From positions 1 through 18,677 of the forward strand of contig JAEZRJ010000077.1 of NCBI GenBank assembly GCA_023412855.1: a stretch of DNA of 18,677 bases, in the 5' to 3' direction. The DNA comes from Bacillota bacterium (lineage in GTDB: Bacteria > Bacillota > Clostridia > Lachnospirales > Lachnospiraceae). Positions 7,405 to 15,543 of the stretch are shown piece by piece. A model generated the notes under the pieces. It saw only the letters and a program-made list of their open reading frames with translations, was not told where the DNA came from and did no database searches. Each line of letters starts with the position of its first letter. The first letter of the stretch is position 1. A program made the translations under genes and the position numbers.

Positions 7405-8454
7405 CTATAGAAGAAGTTCCGCCTGTCTGTAGGCCTCCTGTGCCTGCTCTTTCTCCTGAAGCATTTCGTGGCAGCGTCCGATATATTTAAGAGCCAGAAA
7501 GCTTCCTGCCCCGACCACAATCAGATATCTCAAATCATCCTCACCGAGAATAAGACAGTGTAAAAACGTGTTCTTTGCCTGCTCATATTCTCTGAGGGCA
7601 AACTGTGCCATGCCCTTATAGTAATAAAGGTCTACATAATCGGGATAGAGTTCAATGGCCTTTTCGATACTCTTTGATACGGTTTCATAGTCTTCCGCTG
7701 CAAGCAGAATATCGTATTTCAACTTATACACAATAGCAGGAGGCAGAAGTCCTTCTTTCAGAAACTGCAGAATCGCCAGATTTACAAGCCCATAAGCCTC
7801 CGCATAGGCCTTTGTGTGATAGTATTCCACTGCTAGATGATATTGTATCCACGCATTTTCCGGCTGCTCTTCCCTTTCTTTAAGAAGCATCTTCATATTC
7901 CTGCCGCTTTTATGCTCTATTTCATCATCCATATAGCCATAGTGAAGAATTTTAATATAATCTTGCTCCTTTTCTGAAATCCTTTCGGTTATATCATCAC
8001 CGGCAAGCCTTTCATGTATCTTTCCTGAGAAACATATCCCCGACTTGTTCCGGAACAAACGGCAGGCACTGTTCTTATAAGCTCTGCTCTTATCAGCCGG
8101 ATGTTCTCCGTAATAATGTATCATAATGACCGGCATGAGATCTTTTTCCTCTTTTTGAAGCAGCTTCTTAAATGCTCTTTTATCTTTGATCTGCAGCTCC
8201 TCGTCAGCATCCAGCCACATAACCCAATCACAGGAAGCTTTTTCTACCGCAATATTACGGGCTGCCGCAAAATCATCCTCCCATGAGAAATCGAAAACTT
8301 TGGCTTTGTATTTTTTACAAATAGCTTTTGTCCTGTCTTCGGAACCGGTATCCACCACGACAATTTCATCCACCAGCTTTGCCGCACTTTTCAGGCACCT
8401 TTCGATATTCTTTTCTTCATTTCGTACAATCATGCATAAACTTATGGTAGACAT
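7405..8454 (-). CDS. GT2 glycosyltransferase with C-terminal TPR region
   Basis: A 349-residue family 2 glycosyltransferase. The GT-A catalytic domain opens with ISLCMIVRNEEKN (4-16), followed by VVDTGSEDRT (33-42) and the metal-binding LDADEE at 81-86. Beyond about residue 180 the protein is helical and repetitive (tetratricopeptide-like, for example YYYKGMAQFALREYEQAKN), a layout common in enzymes that glycosylate proteins or peptides. I start at the ATG at 8454, which has AGAAGG about ten bases upstream; the frame extends 16 codons further without a ribosome binding site. It is divergent from a paralogous enzyme at 8622: by my count about 53 of the first 84 residues are identical without gaps. 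It may help glycosylate the nearby collagen-like protein, but its transcription points away. Confidence 0.87.
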   Translation of the reverse strand: MSTISLCMIVRNEEKNIERCLKSAAKLVDEIVVVDTGSEDRTKAICKKYKAKVFDFSWEDDFAAARNIAVEKASCDWVMWLDADEELQIKDKRAFKKLLQKEEKDLMPVIMIHYYGEHPADKSRAYKNSACRLFRNKSGICFSGKIHERLAGDDITERISEKEQDYIKILHYGYMDDEIEHKSGRNMKMLLKEREEQPENAWIQYHLAVEYYHTKAYAEAYGLVNLAILQFLKEGLLPPAIVYKLKYDILLAAEDYETVSKSIEKAIELYPDYVDLYYYKGMAQFALREYEQAKNTFLHCLILGEDDLRYLIVVGAGSFLALKYIGRCHEMLQEKEQAQEAYRQAELLL

Positions 8455-8549
8455 TTTTATTAACCTTCTTCCATGTACTCTGTTAATCATTTTATGCATC
8501 ATTTCTAAGGATTGCTACTTTTGTCCGTTTGGGAGAAGGTTTTTATGTC

Positions 8550-8577
8550 ACAAAATGACAATAAACCACATAAAATA
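8550..8577 (+). promoter_or_regulatory. Sigma-K-like sporulation promoter
   Basis: AC at 8550-8551, a 17-base spacer, then CATAaaaTA at 8569-8577 match the Bacillus sigma-K consensus AC-N17-CATANNNTA at every specified base. Transcription would start near 8585, about 37 bases before the glycosyltransferase ATG, and would run through the collagen-like gene to the terminator at 10725. The -10 pattern also fits sigma-E, but the expected sigma-E -35 was not seen. Confidence 0.65.
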
Positions 8578-8621
8578 TAGCATGCAGGAACGATTATATA
8601 CTCACGTGGAGAAAAAACAAA

Positions 8622-9728
8622 ATGATAACCATAAGTCTTTGTATGATTGTAAAAAATGAAGAAAAAGTATTGGAAAAATGCTTGAACTCAGTAAAAGATC
8701 TCGTTGATGAAATCATTATTGCTGATACAGGCTCCACTGACCGCACGAAGGAAATCGCAGGCCGTTTTACAAAGAAAGTCTACGACTTTCCATGGATTGA
8801 TGACTTTTCTGCCGCGCGGAATTTCGCATACGATAAAGCGACGAAGGAATATATTCTTTGGCTGGATGCCGATGATATTATACTTCCCGAAGACGCCGTC
8901 AAATTTAAAAAACTTAAAAAAACGCTGTCTCACGATATCGACATCGTCATGATGCTGTATAATATAGGCTTCGATCCACAGGGGAAGGTGACCTTTTCCT
9001 ATTATCGGGAAAGACTTTCCAAAAATCTTCCTCGCTTCAGATGGAGTGAACCCGTTCACGAATGCCTGCAGATCGGCGGAAATATCATAAACTCTGATGT
9101 TGGCGTCACGCATGCCAAGCCGCCAGGCGCAAGAAATTCCAGAAACCTTGAAATATACGAAAACCTTTTGTCCAAGGGAACCAAGCTTTCTCCCCGAGGA
9201 ACATACTATTATGCCAGAGAATTAAAGGACAATGGCCGCTTCGAAGATGCCATCGATGCCTTTGAACAATTCCTAGACTCGGGACTGGGCTGGGTAGAGG
9301 ACAATATTGCGGCATGCGGCGAATTGGCAAAATGCTACCGGGAACAGGGCGATAGCAACAGAGCCTTCCGAGCCATGCTGCGAAGTTTTCATTACGACAC
9401 ACCCCGCGGAGAATTGTGCTGTCAAATCGGCTATCATTTTAAGGAACAAAAAGAATACAAGAAAGCAGCCTTTTGGTTCAATCTTGTTCTCACTCTGGAA
9501 AGACCGCAGGGCTCATGGGGGTTTCATCAAGAGGATTTTTGGGGATATATTCCCTGCATCGAATGCGTCGTATGCTACGACCACCTAGGCGAGTATGAGA
9601 AAGCGGAACGCTATAATGATATGGCAGCCGGCTTTAAACCAGATTCACCTTCGGTTCTTTATAATAAAAAATATTTTGATAACAGAAAAAAACCAGATAT
9701 TTCTTCACCATTAGAAGGGAGGATATAA
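8622..9728 (+). CDS. GT2/TPR glycosyltransferase paired with the collagen-like protein
   Basis: A 368-residue family 2 glycosyltransferase with the same plan as its divergent paralogue: ISLCMIVKNEEKV (4-16), ADTGSTDRT (34-42) and LDADD at 81-85 in the catalytic domain, then TPR-like helices from about residue 190 to the end, including ARELKDNGRFEDAIDAFEQ. The ATG has GGAG ten bases upstream. The gene ends one base before the collagen-like gene, whose ribosome binding site lies inside this gene's last codons, so the two are certainly cotranscribed. In C. difficile the glycosyltransferase gene sgtA precedes bclA3, and SgtA glycosylates that spore protein; the arrangement here is comparable. I infer that it attaches sugar to threonines of the collagen-like repeats, in the mother cell, under the sigma-K-like promoter. 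Confidence 0.88.
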   Translation: MITISLCMIVKNEEKVLEKCLNSVKDLVDEIIIADTGSTDRTKEIAGRFTKKVYDFPWIDDFSAARNFAYDKATKEYILWLDADDIILPEDAVKFKKLKKTLSHDIDIVMMLYNIGFDPQGKVTFSYYRERLSKNLPRFRWSEPVHECLQIGGNIINSDVGVTHAKPPGARNSRNLEIYENLLSKGTKLSPRGTYYYARELKDNGRFEDAIDAFEQFLDSGLGWVEDNIAACGELAKCYREQGDSNRAFRAMLRSFHYDTPRGELCCQIGYHFKEQKEYKKAAFWFNLVLTLERPQGSWGFHQEDFWGYIPCIECVVCYDHLGEYEKAERYNDMAAGFKPDSPSVLYNKKYFDNRKKPDISSPLEGRI

Positions 9729-9729
9729 A

Positions 9730-10698
9730 ATGTCACAACCAACATTTCCGGTAATCAGTCCTGAACTAACCCGTGATAACGCTTTGAACATGATTCTTGC
9801 TTCCATCGCCATGGAGGAACTCGGCCTCAGCCATATCATCAATGCAGAAGGAGAAAAGCTCCAATATGTCTTAGGTACCTTACCGAATCAGGAGGACGGC
9901 GGCCCCATCGATAAAGTTTGCATAGAACATCTTCTAGCCATAAATGAAAGCATTAAGCGCCTCTTAGACAGCATTATGCAAAATCAAATTTTTCTGAAAG
10001 AAAAAATGGAAAGGGTACTCGACTCAAGTCATGGCTTCTGCCCGGGGCCTACCGGACCTACGGGTGCTACTGGTGCTACTGGCGCTACCGGGGCCACTGG
10101 CGCTGCCGGTGCTACTGGTGCCACTGGCGCTACCGGCGCTACGGGCGCTACGGGCGCGACTGGACCTGCGGGCGGGCCTACCGGACCTACCGGTGCGACC
10201 GGCGCTACTGGCGCTACCGGCGCTACTGGTGCTGCCGGTGCTACTGGTGCTACCGGACCTCAGGGGCCTACCGGATCGTCAGCAGATCTGGCCGTGGCAG
10301 CCTTTGGGGCAGAGGCCCGAACTTGGTGGAATAGGAATTGTCCGCTTCAGCTTACGGATCTTATCCCGAACTGCAGCATTGTTCTTTCCAGAGACAAAAC
10401 GAGCATTTTGCTCAAAGATAGCGGCAATTACCTTATAAGCTTCACCATCAATGTAACCGTTCCCAATCGTTGCAACGGAACAATAGGCATCGCACTGCAA
10501 GCTACTTCATGCAGGGATACGAGAACCGTATTTACGTGCTGTACTCCTATTACACGCACTTGTTCATCCATTACCGTTTCCACAGGTACTATTGTCGTAC
10601 CGGTAAACCGTTTTGAAGATACGAGAATCTCGCTTGAGCTGCTCTCACCTCACTGCGTTCAAGTCGATGACTGTTTTATCAGCGTAACAAAAGCATAA
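9730..10698 (+). CDS. Collagen-like spore-surface (BclA-like) protein
   Basis: A 322-residue protein in three parts. Residues 1-100 form a helical N-terminal domain containing SIAMEELGLSHIINAEGEK (25-43), a motif I associate with Firmicutes spore-related collagen-like proteins. Residues 106-182 hold 25 G-X-Y triplets, mostly GAT, with 21 threonines in the Y position suited to O-glycosylation. Residues 183-322 are a beta-rich, cysteine-rich C-terminal domain (C204, C215, C248, C261, C270, C271, C278, C309, C315), placed like the trimerising head of BclA. There is no signal peptide, consistent with assembly onto the forespore from the mother cell. GGGAGG lies seven bases before the ATG, within the upstream glycosyltransferase gene. 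A strong terminator follows. Identification as exosporium or outer-coat filament is inference from architecture, neighbour and promoter. Confidence 0.85.
   Translation: MSQPTFPVISPELTRDNALNMILASIAMEELGLSHIINAEGEKLQYVLGTLPNQEDGGPIDKVCIEHLLAINESIKRLLDSIMQNQIFLKEKMERVLDSSHGFCPGPTGPTGATGATGATGATGAAGATGATGATGATGATGATGPAGGPTGPTGATGATGATGATGAAGATGATGPQGPTGSSADLAVAAFGAEARTWWNRNCPLQLTDLIPNCSIVLSRDKTSILLKDSGNYLISFTINVTVPNRCNGTIGIALQATSCRDTRTVFTCCTPITRTCSSITVSTGTIVVPVNRFEDTRISLELLSPHCVQVDDCFISVTKA
10045..10275 (+). repeat. Collagen G-X-Y repeat tract with internal duplication
   Basis: The tract encodes two blocks. Block 1 (from 10045) has 14 triplets; block 2 (from 10174) has 11. Their first nine triplets are identical in protein (GPT GPT, four GAT, GAA, two GAT). 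A lone glycine (residue 148) separates them and shifts the triplet register by one residue. The DNA is a 9-base GC-rich near-repeat prone to length change by slippage. Synonymous codons differ between blocks, so the duplication is not brand new. Confidence 0.85.
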
Positions 10699-10724
10699 TA
10701 CTAATATTTCAGCTATTGAATACG

Positions 10725-10758
10725 GTGGCTCTGCCTGATTTTAAAAAGGCAGAGCCAC
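10725..10758 (+). terminator. Rho-independent terminator of the spore-surface operon
   Basis: gtggctctgcct (10725-10736) and aggcagagccac (10747-10758) form a perfect 12-bp stem with a 10-base loop, followed by tatttta. It lies 27 bases after the collagen-like stop codon. Confidence 0.85.
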
Positions 10759-10833
10759 TATTTTAGTGAAACTGCCTTTTCCTAAACCACCTGACGAAAG
10801 CAATAGCTGCTTTGCTGCATTAAGAATGTTATC

Positions 10834-11324
10834 TCACAGACATCGCCAACTGCATTGCAAATCGAAAATCGTTAAGTCATACGAGTATTCCTGTCTTTCA
10901 TAAATATGCAGCCCCTCTAACAGATTATCATCAATATAGAGATCAATCTTATCCTCTAAAGACAATTCGTTTTCCTCACAGAGCTTCAGAATGCAAGTTG
11001 TTGTAAACAATTTTGTTACACTGGCAATCACCATTGACGAATGAATTTCGCGCCCACCATATCCAAAGCATTCAGAGAAATCCCCTGAAGAGTTTTCTAC
11101 ATATAAAACTGCTTCCTGTATTTGCTCCGGTGCGACAACTGCGTTAAACCGCTTTTGAACCGCTTGCGCATTCGTGTCATTTCCTCCCTTAAAGGAAATA
11201 TACATCGAAACCCATATTAAAACTAAAAGTCCTATCAAAGCGATTAGTATTATTAAAAAGACTTTTTTGGCTTTCCCTTTTTTGGGGAGTTTTCTAATAA
11301 ATTGGACTGCATCTTCGCTTCCAT
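10834..11324 (-). pseudogene. Broken serine hydrolase (beta-lactamase/transpeptidase-like)
   Basis: The remnant keeps an N-terminal membrane anchor (FLIILIALIGLLVLIWVSMYI) and the catalytic SVTK (SxxK) of the serine beta-lactamase / class C esterase family, followed by the helix KLFTTTCILKLCEENELS and LEDKIDLYIDD. It then stops soon after DLTIFDL, where intact proteins continue with LLSHTSG and another 200 or more residues carrying the YxN and HxG motifs. The 5' end is also damaged: a good ATG (11324) with GGGGAGG nine bases upstream reads 23 codons into a stop, while the hydrolase frame lacks any ATG start (its first start is a TTG at 11238). A single shift in the homopolymer runs near 11255-11285 would join them. 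Two independent lesions make a true pseudogene more likely than a sequencing error. Confidence 0.7.
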
Positions 11325-11481
11325 CTCTGTATTCCTCCCCTATATCATATTATATTAGTAATATAAATTTCAAAATTTCCTGGAAAATTCAAATATGGCT
11401 GTGAATTTGACTGACGAAGCAAACGGTACTTTCCACCTTCCTAAATATATTCTATCAAACATGCTTTTTCAAGGTGCGGCC

Positions 11482-11634
11482 TCATTGAAAAAGTACTTTA
11501 AAAATGGTATTAGCACCTGCATCTATGATATCTTTTTTTTCATCTTTTGATAATTCATCATCAAAGAATACCCCTTTGACCGTTCGCAAAAGTATAGGAT
11601 CCGCGACCTTAAAAACCAGCCTCGCATCCCGCTT
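11482..11634 (-). pseudogene. C-terminal remnant of a TetR-type regulator
   Basis: On the minus strand a 50-codon open stretch ends in a stop at 11484-11482 and encodes ADPILLRTVKGVFFDDELS followed by KDEKKDIIDAGANTIFKVLFQ, resembling the last helices of TetR-family regulators. An in-frame stop at 11637-11635 closes it upstream and no DNA-binding domain is present. It lies between the ABC permease and the broken hydrolase. An ATG overlapping the permease stop (11714) opens only 26 codons in the same frame up to that stop. The family call rests on general resemblance and is tentative. The rest of 11325-11714 shows no intact gene. Confidence 0.4.
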
Positions 11635-11714
11635 TCACGAACCCGGTGATAGTTCAATACAATTTACTGACAATTGAACCTTCCAACAAAGCGCAGTGCT
11701 GCTATATTCAGCCA

Positions 11715-14069
11715 TTATTCCACTGATTTAAGCGCTTCCACCATGTTGAGTGTCAGTGCCTTACGGGATACAGATGCATTAGCAAGGAAGGTCAAAGCAC
11801 ATATTGCTGTCAGTATAAGGCCAAGGCTTGGGAGACGCAGATACGGCGTATATGCAAAGTTTCCCGTGGAGGCAAGCCCAATATGGACTCCCAGCAGAAA
11901 GTGCCCCGCCGGTACTCCCATAAGCAGGCCCGCAAAGAGCTGCAGCATGCTATCATGTCGGATAAAAGACTTGATTTCCTTATCCCGGTACCCGATTACT
12001 TTCAAGGTTGCATATTCCCTGCTGCGCTCGGTAAAGCTTAGTATCCCCAGATTATAAAGGATAACGGTGCTCAGTAAAAACGCACCTGTCATCAGCATAA
12101 TAACTACTACAAGAACACTTCTTACCGCTTCCTCCGCCTGTTCCAGCTGCTCCTCCAGAGTGATGGATTCATTTACATAACTTAGTTTTTCCGCTTCTTT
12201 TGCGGCACCCGCCTTTCCTGCGAACAATACGTTAGGGCGGAATGTGCCGCCTGACATTTCCCAGAAAGCGGAAGAAAGAAACACGCCTTGCGGTGCCGCC
12301 GCAGAAACGATATGCTCTACCTTCACGGTGATATAGCTGTTCTGTCCTGCGATGCGAAGCTGAAGAACATCGTTTTCCTGCACATTCAATTCCTTCGCTA
12401 ATTTCTCAGAAACTGCTGCACCTTCCTTGGAGAGGGCAACACGATTGCCGTCTGTATCCTCCAGATGAATGAAATATCCATCTCCATATATTTGTATCAC
12501 TGCGTTGTTTCTGCTTTTCGAAGTACGGATATCCACAGAATTCTCCTGCACCCATTGAGCGTCTCCATTTGTCAGCGCATACAATTCATCCCTGTCTTCT
12601 TCGGTTGCTTCTGTTTTCAAGGAAATACGTGCATCGTAATCGAATTGCGTACCATAAAGCCTCTCGTTGACATACTTCAAAGAGTCATATAGTCCAACGC
12701 TATCCATAAGAAGCGCCGTACTTCCGGCGATTCCTATGATTCCTATAATCGTCCTCGCCTTGTTCTGCGCCGTGGACCGAAGCGTCCACTTCCACTCATA
12801 GGAGAGCATATTCCAAAAGCCGGTAAAACGCTCTGCGAAGATTTGCCCGCGTTTTTTAGGAGGTTCCTCCCTCATGGTAAAAGCAGGCATTCCCTGCGTT
12901 CCTCTTCTGCTGGCCCATAGCGCGGTAACGGAGCACAGCAGCACCACCCCTGTCAATATAACATAAGAAATAACTGAATTTCTGACCCTCCATTCCGGTA
13001 CGGAATAAAATTTCTTCTGAAGCAAAAGCAAGGCTTCGGAAATGGTGGGAGGCGCCGCAAAAAGCCCTGCGATTCCCCCGAGCAAACTCACCCAGAAGCC
13101 ATACAAAAGATAATGCAGGCGAATTTTCCAATTCTGATAGCCCAGGGCTTTCAGTGTACCGATCTGGCTTCTCTGTATTTCGATCATGCGCTTCATCGTC
13201 GTCTGTATCGTTAGCATTGCCAGCAATATGAGCACCGCGGAAAATAGAACGGTCATGCTCCTTAGCTGTCTGAATTTATCCGTGAAGCCTGATATTCCTT
13301 TAAAATCCGAACGTTCAAAATAGGCACCACATGCCGCACCAAGCTCCTCTTCTGCCCCGGAGCGTATTGTCTCACTATCTTCAGCAAAGTGCTCCGATGT
13401 CTCCCCATTATCGTCTTGCAGTCTTTCATATCGGATTTTAATTTGGTTATATTCCGGGACAGCACCCGTTAATCGCCGCATATTATCTAACGATATATAC
13501 CCGTAACCATATTGCAGATGGTCTGGCATGAGAGAGGATGACGTACCTGTATAGCACAAATACTCCGGGCTGAGTAAGGTTCCCTGTACCTCCAGCTCTG
13601 CTTCCCGTCCGCCGTATTCTATCTCTATAACGTCTCCGATCCTGATTCCATGTTCATTCGCGAATTCCTCATATAGCCAGATGCCGTCTCCTTTCGGAAG
13701 GTAGCTTTCCCCTTGCACCGTTTCAGGCATGGATATTTTGTTCACATTCGAAGCCATCAACAGAACGTTTGCATGCTTTTCCCCATAGCACATCTCACCG
13801 TTCAGACTGGATACCGCCTGAACGCTTTTAACGCCGGATAAACCTTCGATTTTTTTAACATCTTCTTCTTTTATTCCGTGACCTTGTACCCACGCATCCG
13901 CAGTATTACTTTCTTCAAGCCATTCCTCCCCATAATCCAGCATGCCGTACCATACGCCTTCCAGTCCGGTATAGAGAAATATAGCAAAAAGCGACATAAG
14001 GAACACCGCAATAAACTGTACCTTCATATTCCATAGATCTCTTAGCATTTTCTTCATAAGATATAACAT
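11715..14069 (-). CDS. FtsX-like ABC transporter permease
   Basis: A large permease of 784 residues with two FtsX-type units. An N-terminal membrane segment (about 18-35) is followed by an extracytoplasmic domain (about 40-265). Then come membrane segments at about 272-291, 318-340 and 366-386, another at 440-458, a second extracytoplasmic domain (about 465-645), and final segments at about 651-674, 708-728 and 748-766. The repeated cytoplasmic motif LKALGY (306-311) and LKVIGY (689-694) marks the two halves. I start at the ATG at 14069, just after the ATPase stop, with AGGTGG six bases upstream; the frame extends 13 codons further into the ATPase gene. Such transporters usually export or displace antimicrobial peptides or lipophilic compounds rather than import nutrients. 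It is controlled with the ATPase by the adjacent TetR protein (inference). Confidence 0.88.
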   Translation of the reverse strand: MLYLMKKMLRDLWNMKVQFIAVFLMSLFAIFLYTGLEGVWYGMLDYGEEWLEESNTADAWVQGHGIKEEDVKKIEGLSGVKSVQAVSSLNGEMCYGEKHANVLLMASNVNKISMPETVQGESYLPKGDGIWLYEEFANEHGIRIGDVIEIEYGGREAELEVQGTLLSPEYLCYTGTSSSLMPDHLQYGYGYISLDNMRRLTGAVPEYNQIKIRYERLQDDNGETSEHFAEDSETIRSGAEEELGAACGAYFERSDFKGISGFTDKFRQLRSMTVLFSAVLILLAMLTIQTTMKRMIEIQRSQIGTLKALGYQNWKIRLHYLLYGFWVSLLGGIAGLFAAPPTISEALLLLQKKFYSVPEWRVRNSVISYVILTGVVLLCSVTALWASRRGTQGMPAFTMREEPPKKRGQIFAERFTGFWNMLSYEWKWTLRSTAQNKARTIIGIIGIAGSTALLMDSVGLYDSLKYVNERLYGTQFDYDARISLKTEATEEDRDELYALTNGDAQWVQENSVDIRTSKSRNNAVIQIYGDGYFIHLEDTDGNRVALSKEGAAVSEKLAKELNVQENDVLQLRIAGQNSYITVKVEHIVSAAAPQGVFLSSAFWEMSGGTFRPNVLFAGKAGAAKEAEKLSYVNESITLEEQLEQAEEAVRSVLVVVIMLMTGAFLLSTVILYNLGILSFTERSREYATLKVIGYRDKEIKSFIRHDSMLQLFAGLLMGVPAGHFLLGVHIGLASTGNFAYTPYLRLPSLGLILTAICALTFLANASVSRKALTLNMVEALKSVE

Positions 14070-14070
14070 A

Positions 14071-14772
14071 TCACCACACCACCTGTTCCATAGAGATTGG
14101 GTTGTCATTTACCTGAATGCCTTCGATTTTACCGTCCTTTAGGCGGATCACCTTATCCGCGGCGGGGGCGATTGCTGCGTTATGAGTAACGATAACTACC
14201 GTTTTTCCGTATTCCCTGGACATTCTTTTCAGCAAACTCAAAATCATCTTTCCGGTTTCGCTGTCCAATGCTCCGGTAGGTTCATCACAAAGGAGAATTT
14301 TGGGGTTTTTCACTAAGGCCCTCGCAATTGCCACACGCTGCAGTTCCCCGCCGGACATCTCTGTGGGAAAATGTTTCATGCGCTTTTCTAATCCTACCGC
14401 TTTCATCATTTCTGCCGCCTCAAAGGGATTCCTTCCGATTCGTGCCGCCATATTCACATTTTCATAAGCGTTCAGCGTTGGAATAAGATTATAGAACTGA
14501 AAAACAAAGCCTACATCTGTTCTGCGATAATCGGTGAGTTTCGCGTCGGAAAAGCCCGTAATATCCATTCCGTCTATAACGATCTGCCCGCCGTCCGACC
14601 GATCCATACCTCCAAGCAGATTCAGCAGCGTACTTTTCCCTGATCCGCTGGGTCCGAGAATGACAGCAAACTGTTTCTCCTTAATATCGAAGCTTACGCC
14701 GCATAACGCCCGCACCTCATCGTTTCCCGTCTGATAAGTTCTTTTCACATTTTGAAAGTTTAAATATTCCAT
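14071..14772 (-). CDS. ABC transporter ATPase (MacB/LolD-type)
   Basis: A 233-residue ATPase of the LolD/MacB group. All motifs are intact: Walker A GPSGSGKST at 40-48, Q-loop Q92, signature SGGE at 140-143, Walker B ILLCDEP at 159-165 with E164 as catalytic base, D-loop GALD at 167-170 and H-loop H197. It should power the FtsX-like permease encoded two bases downstream. The start is placed at 14772 because AGGAGG lies eight bases upstream. The frame reaches an ATG at 14820, but that codon lies in the TetR operator and has no ribosome binding site. Confidence 0.93.
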   Translation of the reverse strand: MEYLNFQNVKRTYQTGNDEVRALCGVSFDIKEKQFAVILGPSGSGKSTLLNLLGGMDRSDGGQIVIDGMDITGFSDAKLTDYRRTDVGFVFQFYNLIPTLNAYENVNMAARIGRNPFEAAEMMKAVGLEKRMKHFPTEMSGGELQRVAIARALVKNPKILLCDEPTGALDSETGKMILSLLKRMSREYGKTVVIVTHNAAIAPAADKVIRLKDGKIEGIQVNDNPISMEQVVW

Positions 14773-14801
14773 TGCCATATCCTCCTCATTTTTCATTTTT
14801 A

Positions 14802-14820
14802 TTGAAAGAACGTCGTTCAA
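14802..14820. promoter_or_regulatory. TetR operator in front of the ABC transporter genes
   Basis: ttgaaagaacgtcgttcaa contains the perfect inverted repeat gaacg-t-cgttc (14808-14818). The same 11 bases, with the same ttga and caat flanks, recur before the TetR gene at 15550-15560. The site lies 30-48 bases upstream of the ATPase start. I could not identify a confident -35/-10 pair for the transporter genes. Confidence 0.75.
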
Positions 14821-14838
14821 TAAAATCTCAAAATATAT

Positions 14839-14876
14839 GCCAATCCTCCATTCAAAGAATGATTGCCGGGATTGGC
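14839..14876 (-). terminator. Hairpin between the TetR gene and the transporter genes
   Basis: Outer arms gccaatcc (14839-14846) and ggattggc (14869-14876) enclose an inner cattc-aaa-gaatg hairpin (14849-14861). On the minus strand the stem is followed by a T-rich stretch, so it may end the TetR message 25 bases after its stop, or attenuate read-through into the transporter genes. Confidence 0.55.
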
Positions 14877-14900
14877 AAACTTTTATTTGAGCTTCTTGTC

Positions 14901-15527
14901 CTATGCTTCGTTTTCCTTCAGCGCATCCTTCAGCAAATCCTCCTGAATTCCAAGAAAACGTGCGATAAATGGAATGAAATGTCCTATGTTGAATAAAGAG
15001 CCGCTTACTTCACTGTTATGCACCAATCCATGACAGCCGTGAATGATGAACAGCGACATCGGATATGCCGTATTCTCATCAATGCCGGAATCTGCCGGGA
15101 TGATGCCCTCCGCTTTCGCCTCCAGCATAAACCGGGATACCGGTTCTGCCATCCCTGTCAATAAGTCGAAAGCTGTCATCGTCTCATAGGCTATGCTGTC
15201 CGGATTGCTGAAGGTCTTGTAGTAATCACGGATTCCGCTTTCAATCAGACAAAACAACTCTTTAAAACGAAGCATGACCGGCTTATCAGTATCTCCCAAT
15301 ATTACCGCTCTCTTGGCAATCTCGGTCTTACCCATCTGCCTCATAGCTTCATGATATATTTCCTGCTTGGACTCGAAATAATAATAGAACATGCCTGGAT
15401 GTCCGTTGACAACTTTTAGAATGTCTCTTACGGATACCGACTCGTACCCCTTTTCCATAAATAGGGCCAAAGCGGCATCTATAAGCTCTTGTTTTCTTAT
15501 TTCTGGGGGCTTCGATACTCTCGCCAT
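14901..15527 (-). CDS. TetR family regulator of the ABC transporter
   Basis: A 208-residue TetR-type repressor. The DNA-binding domain spans about residues 10-57, with the helix-turn-helix at 31-50 (VSVRDILKVVNGHPGMFYYY) and the typical FESKQEIY after it. The ligand-binding domain is unremarkable in length; its ligand is unknown. The ATG has AAGGAG seven bases upstream. It has its own consensus promoter with an operator just downstream of the -10 box, and the same operator stands before the ATPase gene, so it very probably represses both itself and the transporter. In such modules the inducer is often the compound the transporter handles. Confidence 0.92.
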   Translation of the reverse strand: MARVSKPPEIRKQELIDAALALFMEKGYESVSVRDILKVVNGHPGMFYYYFESKQEIYHEAMRQMGKTEIAKRAVILGDTDKPVMLRFKELFCLIESGIRDYYKTFSNPDSIAYETMTAFDLLTGMAEPVSRFMLEAKAEGIIPADSGIDENTAYPMSLFIIHGCHGLVHNSEVSGSLFNIGHFIPFIARFLGIQEDLLKDALKENEA

Positions 15528-15543
15528 AAACTCACTCCTTCAT

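Noticed and set aside
8486..8494. CATAAAAT on the minus strand as a sporulation promoter for the 7405-8454 glycosyltransferase
   Set aside because: No matching sigma-E or sigma-K -35 element lies at the required distance.
10045..10275. Regular short repeats resembling a CRISPR-like array
   Set aside because: The units are 9 bases long, in frame, without spacers, and encode G-X-Y triplets.
10031..10438. Long leucine/proline-rich open frame inside the collagen-like gene
   Set aside because: It is the +1 frame of the GC-rich G-X-Y repeat; the collagen frame has the ribosome binding site, a meaningful three-part protein and a terminator after it.
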